Of a stretch of DNA of 23,413 nt, positions 1 to 6,889 are shown piece by piece. Position 1 is the stretch's first letter; each line of letters starts with the position of its first letter. A program made the position numbers and the translations under genes. Below the pieces are notes generated by a model. That model worked only from the letters and a program-made list of their open reading frames with translations. It was not told the DNA's origin and did no database searches. This DNA comes from Planctomycetota bacterium. Lineage in GTDB: Bacteria > Planctomycetota > PUPC01 > JACPCR01. The stretch is from positions 1 to 23,413 of the forward strand of contig JASLXP010000380.1 of assembly GCA_030740295.1 (NCBI GenBank). The letters run 5' to 3'.

Positions 1-2256
1 CCGAGTCTGGGTTCCATCCCATTGAGTCAATTGGGCCATCCATGAGGTCCCTTTCGTGGCGAACCTCTTGCTCGCTCCCGGCGCCAGGGTCAGTTCATCC
101 GTTCGAGATTGGCCGGCGCCCCGCAGCTTCAGGATCCCTCTGGCCGGGATGTCACCTGGGTTGATCACCTTGACGCCATTCTTCGACTTCAGCAGTTTCA
201 GGGTTCCGGAAACGATGCTCCGTGAATGGCGTGCCTGAACACCGCGGTTTACCACGGACGCCGTCTGAACGAGCACCTGGTAAGGCTCGTCTCTCTCGTT
301 CACGAGACCGTAGTTGCTGTCTTCCGGGAAGGTGGAAGAGATGCCAAGTGCGGGTTCATCCACCCACATGAAGTAATGATAGCCAACCATGAAAGGGAGG
401 TCGGCCATCGCGTTGGCAAAGATGCGATAGCAGGCGGCTTTCTGCTGCTGGGTATCGACGCGCATGCCAGCGCCATGCTTGCAGGGCAGGCCGCTGTCGA
501 GCGCGGGGAAGCTCCATTCGGTGATGATCACGGGCTTGCGCACGTCAGCGTAGTAATCAGTGAGCTGGCGAGCCACGCCTCTTACCACTCCGTCAGTGTC
601 CGGCCGACTTGCATCCTCCATATCAATGCGAGGGTAGGTATTGAAGGTGAAAACATCACTGTGTTTACCTGCGGCAGTGAGCGCGGCTTCGGGAGCCCAG
701 CCGGCAAACCTGCAGCCCAGCACCAGGTGTTCCGGCGCAGCCGTCCGCAGCGCGGCCGCGGCGATTCCGAAGTAACGTTCCGCGATGATGCTCAGGAAAT
801 CTTTGCGCGCGCTCTCAAGTGCCGGACTCACAGGCGGAACGATTGTCGATTTGAGGAAACCAGCACGATCAGTAAATCGTAGTCCGAGAGCTTTGTTGAT
901 CCCGGCGATGTTCCCGTGCTGTTCCTTCAGCCATTCGAAGAACGCATTCTTCGCGGCGCTGTCCGGCCCCAGGCGAAATATGTCATCAACCAGGTGTCCC
1001 TTTTTGCCGAACCACTCGAGCTCATTGTCGATGAACGTCCCGATACACCACGGGTCGCCGGCGCTCTCCTTCGCGAGCCGGCGCGCGATCAGGCGGCAGT
1101 GCCGTTCCCAACGAGGACTGAACACATCCGGAAAGCCTGTCCACGTCGTGCGCTCCGCGATCCACTCGAGGCCGGCGAACGAAGAGCCCATTCTGGCGAA
1201 TTGAATGTATGGGAGGCCCCGGTGCCGAAGTGAGCGACTGTGATTCGCAGCCAGCGTGTTAAAGCCCCAGTTTTTGAGCCGTGCCATCGTAGATTCGGCC
1301 CACTTCTCCTCGCTGCCGTACTTGGCCTCGACGTTTCGGTTGTAGGGCGCGTATCCGAGCTTCTCACACCAGTGGACACGGTAATTAGCATGGTCGGTAC
1401 CAACGATAAAGAAGGGCTTGCCCTCAGGGTCAACCGTCCACCACCGCCCATCCTGTTGGACGGTTCGGAAGTAGCCGGCGCCCTCGGTGATCGGCTTGCC
1501 CGGACGCGACTGCCAGGGAGGAATGCTGCGCTCTTTCTTTGGCGGCTCGACCCGTCTGTCCACATGTAGTTGAACGTTGTCGTAGCGTACGCGCATGCCA
1601 TTGACGCGGAGCCCAGGTTTACCGAAACGGACGGCCTTTACATCGTCATCGAGCTTGAACGCAAAGGCGGCCAACTCATTGCCCGCATGAAGGATTCTCC
1701 CGCTGATTCGTTGCTCGTTCAGAGACATGACCATGCGATATGTCTTCCCGATTTCCCACCTCAGTTGGTGTCCCCTTGAATCAAGCTGTGGGAGGCGCGT
1801 CTCCCCTTGGTGATTTGCCAGCCATCGGGCATCGAACATCTCATTCAGTTCTGTCGTTCGCTTCCGGCCGACCTTTTTCGGCGCAGCCACCAGGTTAAGT
1901 GCCCAGTAGTCGCGCTCGGAAGTGTAGAGTCCAATCCCCGCGGTTAACCAGTCGCCCTTCAACAGCTCCAGTACGGTTACATCACACGAGAACCGTACCA
2001 CGCGCCCGAACGGGGCCTTCGTCCATCGTGCAACGCCGCTGTTGCCGATGAAAGTGCGATCCACCATCTCCCACCCGACAGTGGTCGGCTCCCAATCAGG
2101 TGAGCCGTCGCTACCTTTTTTGTAATTCGAGAAGTTTTCAGACAGTTGATTTTCGATGTCTTCCGCCAGCCCGACCATTGGGAGCGCCAGCACACAAAGG
2201 CTCAAGAAGGTGATAAGGCGATTGACTGCATGCGGCCAAGCGCAACCACCAGCCAT
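1..2256 (-). CDS. Clan GH-A glycoside hydrolase, agarase-like, exported (3' end cut by window edge)
   Basis: The minus-strand frame is open from 2256 to the left edge, so about 752 residues are visible and the stop lies outside. The chosen start gives a signal peptide: a basic n-region, a hydrophobic stretch (LITFLSLCVLALP) and an A-E cleavage site near residue 32. Upstream ATGs (for example 2331) are possible, and no clear ribosome-binding site decides between them. Residues about 35-240 look like a concanavalin/LamG-type beta-sandwich. From about residue 275 (VDPEGKPFFIVGTDHANY) a TIM-barrel hydrolase follows. Two clan GH-A signatures are visible: acid/base Glu412 in FIDNE and nucleophile Glu580 in ITEWSFP, 168 residues apart. 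That spacing and the WGFNTL motif recall GH50-type agarases and related families; the exact family and substrate are not provable here. The role would be cleavage of an exogenous polysaccharide. It lies 251 bp downstream of the M24 peptidase gene on the same strand. Confidence 0.82.
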   Translation of the reverse strand, partial: MAGGCAWPHAVNRLITFLSLCVLALPMVGLAEDIENQLSENFSNYKKGSDGSPDWEPTTVGWEMVDRTFIGNSGVARWTKAPFGRVVRFSCDVTVLELLKGDWLTAGIGLYTSERDYWALNLVAAPKKVGRKRTTELNEMFDARWLANHQGETRLPQLDSRGHQLRWEIGKTYRMVMSLNEQRISGRILHAGNELAAFAFKLDDDVKAVRFGKPGLRVNGMRVRYDNVQLHVDRRVEPPKKERSIPPWQSRPGKPITEGAGYFRTVQQDGRWWTVDPEGKPFFIVGTDHANYRVHWCEKLGYAPYNRNVEAKYGSEEKWAESTMARLKNWGFNTLAANHSRSLRHRGLPYIQFARMGSSFAGLEWIAERTTWTGFPDVFSPRWERHCRLIARRLAKESAGDPWCIGTFIDNELEWFGKKGHLVDDIFRLGPDSAAKNAFFEWLKEQHGNIAGINKALGLRFTDRAGFLKSTIVPPVSPALESARKDFLSIIAERYFGIAAAALRTAAPEHLVLGCRFAGWAPEAALTAAGKHSDVFTFNTYPRIDMEDASRPDTDGVVRGVARQLTDYYADVRKPVIITEWSFPALDSGLPCKHGAGMRVDTQQQKAACYRIFANAMADLPFMVGYHYFMWVDEPALGISSTFPEDSNYGLVNERDEPYQVLVQTASVVNRGVQARHSRSIVSGTLKLLKSKNGVKVINPGDIPARGILKLRGAGQSRTDELTLAPGASKRFATKGTSWMAQLTQWDGTQTR

Positions 2257-2438
2257 GTCAAGATAATGTTGCACGATTTCGGCAGATGCCTTTCGGTCGC
2301 TGTTTATTTTCCACATTACAGTTTCATTCATCCCGATCTTCTTCAGCTCTTTGTTCGTCCCGTTCTCTATTCGCATTGCTGGTGAGTCCAACGGACCATG
2401 GAAAGTCGTCTTTCAAACACCCCTTGGCTGACCCTCAA

Positions 2439-2454
2439 GCGCCATGACTGGCGC
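2439..2454. terminator. Perfect short hairpin in the gap between the M24 gene and the GH-A gene
   Basis: GCGCCA-TGAC-TGGCGC is a perfect 6-bp inverted repeat with a 4-base loop. It lies 54 bases beyond the stop of the M24 peptidase in its direction of transcription. There is no convincing T-run after it on the minus strand, so it is only a candidate terminator; a protein-binding site for the downstream hydrolase gene is equally possible. Confidence 0.3.
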
Positions 2455-2507
2455 ACTACAAAGAGGTCTGCGCAACTCGAAAAAGTTTCAATCTGAGCGC
2501 CTCTGAA

Positions 2508-3950
2508 TCATTCCCGTCCACCGGAAACGATCCCCAGGTTCTCCGGATCGAGGGCGCTGGGTTGCTTCATCAGTTCCTCCACTTCGTCGAGCTCGATGGG
2601 CGCGGCCCCGGTGAGGCGCTCGCAGCCGTCACTGGTGACGACGATGGTGTCCTCGACACGGATGTATTGAGAACGCTCCCTGAACATGAACATGGGATCG
2701 ACGACAAAGACCATGCCCTCTTCGATCGTGCCTTCACGCCAGGGCCCGACGAAGTCATGGACGCTCAGTCCCACACAGTGGTTGTAGTAACGCGTGCCCG
2801 TGGCGATCATCTTCTCGACCAGGTCGGTCATGTCGCCGCAGGAGAAACGGTTGTTTTTGCAGCCGTGGAGCATGATCTCGCCGGCCTCGACGTAGAGGTC
2901 CGGGGGCGTCACGCCCGGTTTGATCAGGCTGATCAGCACCTTGTGGTATTCGACAATCAGGCCGTAGACCTTCCGATGCCAGTCGCTGTAACGGCCGGAC
3001 ACCGGCCAGATGCGGGCGATGTCACTGGAGTAATGACGCAAGTCGGGGCCGCAGTCCATCAACACGACGCCGTCCTCAAGCGTTGAGTTGTTGTAGTGAT
3101 AGTGGCCGTTGACGATCCGATCGCCGGCGGCGGCAATGACGCCGTAACCCGGGCCACAGTTTCCAAAGGCGGCATAGATGTACCTGGCGATCGCATCTAG
3201 GTGGCTTTCGCACATTCCCGGGCGCGTGGCCTTCATGGATTCGATCATGATCAGCGCCGAGAGATGACCCGCCTGCCTGAGCACCTCGATCTCTGCGGGA
3301 CTCTTGACGCGCCGCATCTCTCCAATAAATGCGCTCGCGTCCTCGACCTTCATTTCGGGGAAACGTTCATTCAGTTTGCGAATGAGACTCTTGTGGCGCG
3401 GCTCGGCGCCATCCCATTCGTCCTCCTCCCGCTGCCTGGCACAACCGTTGGCCCGAAATCGAGTGACGCCTCCGCCTTCCGGTTCGGCAAAGGGAAGATA
3501 CAGAGTCGTGACCTCAGTGAGTGCGGCCGTCATCTGATCGGATGGCTTGACCTCGTCCACCATCAGCCGCTCGCGCACCATGTCGGCTTCTTCGTAACCG
3601 AGTCTGTCCGTTGGCTCCGCGTCCATGGCATCGCGGGAAGGCAGGAACACCTGGCTGTGGCCGTGGCTGTCGATCAGCAGGTAGGATCTCAGGACTTCGA
3701 GCCCGGTGAAATAGTAGAACGTCGCATCCTGGCTCGCGTAGTCGCTCGGCTGCGGCGGCGCGCCGGGGATCAGCAGGTGCGCACCCTCTGGCAGCCGTTC
3801 TGCCATTCGCTTGCGGCGTTCGCTGAACTCTTCCTTGCTGAAATCGCGACTGAACAGAAGCTCCTGCCCGCTGTAATCACAGAACGCTTTCCGGCAACGA
3901 TCCATGACCTCTTCCATCGTCGATGTGCCACTGTATTTCTCCATCGTCAT
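2508..3950 (-). CDS. M24-family metallopeptidase (aminopeptidase P / prolidase-like)
   Basis: 480-residue protein with a creatinase-type N-terminal domain (about 25-200) and a pita-bread M24 catalytic domain (about 215-460). Metal-ligand positions of the family can be matched: Asp299 in MDCG, Asp310 in SSDIARIWP, His391 in NHCVGLSVHD, Asp418 in VVDP and Glu433 in RVEDT; His285 and His398 match the substrate histidines. The fourth ligand is normally the Glu of the EP motif and is Asp here. Family members remove N-terminal residues before proline or split X-Pro dipeptides in the cytoplasm; no signal peptide is seen. The frame extends to a TTG at 4004, but the ATG at 3950 is preferred because AAAGGAG precedes it by about 11 bases; a second ATG follows two codons later. 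It is the only ordinary housekeeping-type enzyme among exported glycan proteins, so its link to the locus is unclear. Confidence 0.88.
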   Translation of the reverse strand: MTMEKYSGTSTMEEVMDRCRKAFCDYSGQELLFSRDFSKEEFSERRKRMAERLPEGAHLLIPGAPPQPSDYASQDATFYYFTGLEVLRSYLLIDSHGHSQVFLPSRDAMDAEPTDRLGYEEADMVRERLMVDEVKPSDQMTAALTEVTTLYLPFAEPEGGGVTRFRANGCARQREEDEWDGAEPRHKSLIRKLNERFPEMKVEDASAFIGEMRRVKSPAEIEVLRQAGHLSALIMIESMKATRPGMCESHLDAIARYIYAAFGNCGPGYGVIAAAGDRIVNGHYHYNNSTLEDGVVLMDCGPDLRHYSSDIARIWPVSGRYSDWHRKVYGLIVEYHKVLISLIKPGVTPPDLYVEAGEIMLHGCKNNRFSCGDMTDLVEKMIATGTRYYNHCVGLSVHDFVGPWREGTIEEGMVFVVDPMFMFRERSQYIRVEDTIVVTSDGCERLTGAAPIELDEVEELMKQPSALDPENLGIVSGGRE

Positions 3951-4033
3951 GTGTGCATCTGCTCCTTTTATGTTGCCGTTACATCCGGACCTGCTGTCGT
4001 GCAACGAGGTGCGTGAAGACGGTAGATTGGGAC

Positions 4034-4119
4034 TCAGAGTCTAGCCCGCGGTGGCCTGACTGCCTTCGCACGATAGTGTCCGTTTGCGCCAACTTCCGTG
4101 GCTTGTTTCGACGGTGGGA
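4034..4119. repeat. 85-bp imperfect repeat, copy A, upstream of the M24 gene
   Basis: This stretch aligns with 6742-6826 almost without gaps. The exact core of 23 bases is at 4070-4092 and contains GATAGTGTCCGTTTGCGCC; flanking shared blocks are TCAGAGT at the left end and CGACGGTGGGA at the right. The core is 120 bases upstream of the M24 start codon. An 11-base palindrome, GACTCAGAGTC (4031-4041), overlaps its left end. Position suggests a shared upstream control element; a decayed mobile-element end or duplicated intergenic DNA is possible. Confidence 0.6.
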
Positions 4120-4215
4120 AGGCGTCATCTCCCCTTGCCGTACGGAGCCACCTTCAAGCCATTTGCTCTTGCTTGAGAGTGCCTCATGCTCGGCGAGCCA
4201 TTGCAGGCGGTATGG

Positions 4216-6687
4216 TTACTTCACCGGCGTGAGCGTGAAGTTCTTGATGGCCAGCCCGTACTGCGGCGGCTTGTTGCGCCAGAACCGCAGGGCGTTCTTG
4301 CCCTCCTCGAGGGTGAGCGTGACCGGTTTGGAGTCCTGCCAGTCGCCGACGGTGAAGGGCATCTTCATGGTGATCTCGGACTGGGCGTCATTCGTTGCGA
4401 CGTTGAGACGCTGATCGTAATTGGCGGTGACCACCCGCGCGGTCAATGAGTACTTGCCCGCTTTCGGAACATTAATCTCGTACTCGACGTGCGATTTCGT
4501 GCCCTGGCTGGGGCCGGTCGGGTCCTCCTTCGGGCTTTTTGCATAGTAGTCTTTGGCGTATTTGTCCGAGACCCGCTCCACGACGTTTCCGCAGATATCG
4601 TAGAGGCCCCACGGATTGGGCTTCTTCTGTCCGACCGGATGCGACTTGCCTCCGTCGTTGTCCTCGAACCAGGCATACTCGCCGAGCTTCGAGGGATCGT
4701 CGCCGAAGAAATACTTCGTTGTAGTGCCCGCGCGGCAGGCGTATTCCCACTCCGCCTCGGTAGGAAGCCGCGTCTGCTTCCCTGTCTTCTCGGCCAGCTT
4801 GTTACAGAATGCCACCGCATCCCCTTCGGAGATGGTATCAGCCGGGGCGTTCAGATCCTTGCTCGCCTTACTCGGGTTTGACCCCATGATCTTTTTGAAT
4901 TGCGCCTGCGTTACCTCGTACTTACCCATGTAGTAACCCTTGGTGATCGTTACCTCGTGTTTGGGCACTTCAACGCCCTGCCACTTGCTATCCTTCGTGT
5001 TCTCGCCTCCCATGATGAACGTGCCGGGCTTGATGTAGACAAACTCCATGGACACACCATCGCCCAGGTCGAGCTTCACTTCGGGAGTCTTGCCGCCCGA
5101 CGCGTTCATGGCCGCGCGGAAGCCCCAGTTGTTGTATCTGCCATAGCCGCTGCTAGGCATACGCCACGCAGACCTGCAAGCATCGGCGCCACCCCTCCAC
5201 GCACCGCCACGCAAAATGGTCTTGCCCTTCGGAAAGAAACGCGGGAGGTGGACCTGCAGACCGCCGGCGAAGCTCTTCATGGCAATGACATCCCGCGTGT
5301 TGCCGGACGGCTTGCTGTAGGCAGCGGCCGGTATCGATATGACGCCGTCCTCGCCGTAGGTGATCTTCTTGTCCTCGGGTGTGACCGGTGAGGCGAGAAC
5401 CGCTTCGGCCACTGTGGGCTCGTTGGACTCGCCGATGTCCTCACCGAGTGCTTTGAGTGTCACGGCCTTTGATTCCTTGATGATGGTCTGCTGCGTCTTT
5501 TGCACCACGCCATTCCAAAGGGCTCGGTTTTCTCCCTGGACGTCGCCGGCCCACTGGGCCCGCTTGACCTTCAGGAACGCCTTCCGGTTGGTGCGCGCCT
5601 GCGTTGTTGTCAGGAATTCGAGGTCTGCTTTGCGTCCGCCTCCCTGGTTGTTGGGCCCACTTGCCCAACCGCAACCCCAGCCGCCGCCAAGATTGACGAC
5701 CCAGCCCTTAGGCGTCCAGTGCGCCAGGGCGGCATGGCCACGACTGGGACGGGCCGTGGTCGGGATGCCGAAGGAACGCAGAATGAAGCGGCCAAAGAAG
5801 GCGCGCCTTCCGCATACCCCGCCATTCATGAGGATATTCTGGAAGAACTGCAGTTCGGGCTTGTCGTACTTAACGTCACCCGATCCGTACTTCACATCGC
5901 TTCCCACAATACCGACGTACTTCCAGCCGTAGCTGTCCTTGAGGATATGATCTGGCCGGTAGTTCCGGAGCATCTTGCGCCCCCAGGCGAGGGTCTCGTC
6001 CGGCTCGTGTCCGTTAACGACCATACGGAGGTCCCAGGTGTCCAGCGTATCGAACGCAGGATCCAGCTCGCCGTCCCGGTATGCCTTTTCGTAGCGCAGG
6101 TAGCGTTTTACCGGGTCGACGGTTTTGGAACCGTCGGTCTGGGCCTTGGGATTGCGCTGTCCAATCGGCACCGAGTGCTCCAGGCTGATGGCAAGCGCGA
6201 GTCGCTGCAGCATGCCGCTCGAGGCCCTCTTGCTCGACTCCTGAATATTGCTGTAAATCTGCATCGCCGGGCCATACTGTGCCGCACTATATTTGCGCCC
6301 TTCCCTTTTGCGCTTGGCACCGTCCGCCACCAGCATCTGCTTCATGAGTTCGCCATCCGCCAGCAACCGCTCGACCAGTGCAGCCTGCGTCTTTCCCTGC
6401 CCAGCGAACTCCGCCAGACCCTGGGGCGTGGCCTCGAGCAGGACGACATACTTCGCGAGTTTGACGTCCAACGCATCGCTGGCCAAAAACTTTTCCAACT
6501 GAGCTTCGTCCCTGGTGTCAGGAAGTTTGGCCGTGAGCTCGGTCCGCAGTTGATCGAGCATGCTGGCGTAGCGCGCACTTGCCTCCTCGGCAGATGCCGC
6601 CGCCGCTTGTCCGGAAATACAGAAGCCGATCGATACCAGAGCGGCAGTGAACAGGTGTGTTGTTTTCATTGTTCGGTTTCTGTTCAT
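4216..6687 (-). CDS. Exported transglutaminase-like protein with a permuted FGE-sulfatase domain and split CBM-like domain
   Basis: 823 residues. Signal peptide 1-32 (hydrophobic core FTAALVSIGFCI, AAA cleavage region). A helical region (35-280) leads into a transglutaminase-like core: Cys292 in GGVCGRRAFFGR, His318 in SRGHAALAHW and Asn332 in VVNLGGGWG, a plausible Cys-His-Asn triad. From 450 the order is odd. First comes a beta-rich piece (IPAAAYSKPSGNTRDVIAM, ending near 488), then the C-terminal FGE/SUMF motif (RGGAWRGGADACRSAWRM, NNWGFR, 493-524), then the FGE N-terminal part (PGTFIMGG to DPTGP, 554-725; LPTEAEWEYACRAG is classic), then a second beta-rich piece (733-823). The FGE domain is therefore circularly permuted. 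The usual GNVWEW signature reads GNVVER, and the catalytic cysteine pair of true formylglycine-generating enzymes is absent, so sulfatase activation is unlikely; glycan or wall binding is an inference. GAAGAGA lies about 10 bases before the ATG. Confidence 0.87.
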   Translation of the reverse strand: MNRNRTMKTTHLFTAALVSIGFCISGQAAAASAEEASARYASMLDQLRTELTAKLPDTRDEAQLEKFLASDALDVKLAKYVVLLEATPQGLAEFAGQGKTQAALVERLLADGELMKQMLVADGAKRKREGRKYSAAQYGPAMQIYSNIQESSKRASSGMLQRLALAISLEHSVPIGQRNPKAQTDGSKTVDPVKRYLRYEKAYRDGELDPAFDTLDTWDLRMVVNGHEPDETLAWGRKMLRNYRPDHILKDSYGWKYVGIVGSDVKYGSGDVKYDKPELQFFQNILMNGGVCGRRAFFGRFILRSFGIPTTARPSRGHAALAHWTPKGWVVNLGGGWGCGWASGPNNQGGGRKADLEFLTTTQARTNRKAFLKVKRAQWAGDVQGENRALWNGVVQKTQQTIIKESKAVTLKALGEDIGESNEPTVAEAVLASPVTPEDKKITYGEDGVISIPAAAYSKPSGNTRDVIAMKSFAGGLQVHLPRFFPKGKTILRGGAWRGGADACRSAWRMPSSGYGRYNNWGFRAAMNASGGKTPEVKLDLGDGVSMEFVYIKPGTFIMGGENTKDSKWQGVEVPKHEVTITKGYYMGKYEVTQAQFKKIMGSNPSKASKDLNAPADTISEGDAVAFCNKLAEKTGKQTRLPTEAEWEYACRAGTTTKYFFGDDPSKLGEYAWFEDNDGGKSHPVGQKKPNPWGLYDICGNVVERVSDKYAKDYYAKSPKEDPTGPSQGTKSHVEYEINVPKAGKYSLTARVVTANYDQRLNVATNDAQSEITMKMPFTVGDWQDSKPVTLTLEEGKNALRFWRNKPPQYGLAIKNFTLTPVK

Positions 6688-6741
6688 TTTTGAAATCTCT
6701 TCGTTGTGGAATCCTATTCTTAGGTGAATCGCAGATGAGGG

Positions 6742-6826
6742 TCAGAGTTTATCCCAGTCGGCTTATTCTGCCTGCGTACGATAGTGTCCGTTTGCGCCAA
6801 TTTTGGTGTCCATCACGACGGTGGGA
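6742..6826. repeat. 85-bp imperfect repeat, copy B, upstream of the transglutaminase/FGE gene
   Basis: Second copy of the element at 4034-4119, in the same orientation. The 23-base exact core is at 6778-6800, 91 bases upstream of the start codon at 6687. The rest of the 6688-6889 gap holds no gene that I can support and no clear terminator for the gene ending at 6890. Confidence 0.6.
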
Positions 6827-6889
6827 TTGCCCTGAATCAATGCCGTTTGTCAGTCTTGCGTAGCGGCAAGGGCCACGGGCATGGTCTGC

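Noticed and set aside
1089..1601. A 170-codon minus-strand open frame
   Set aside because: A different frame of the same strand encodes the GH-A hydrolase with both catalytic glutamates; this frame is a shadow.
4216..6687. A true formylglycine-generating enzyme that would activate sulfatases
   Set aside because: The catalytic cysteine pair is missing, the GNVWEW signature is altered, and no sulfatase gene is present in the window.
5500..6693. A 397-codon plus-strand open frame
   Set aside because: Antisense to the transglutaminase/FGE gene, whose motifs and signal peptide are clear.
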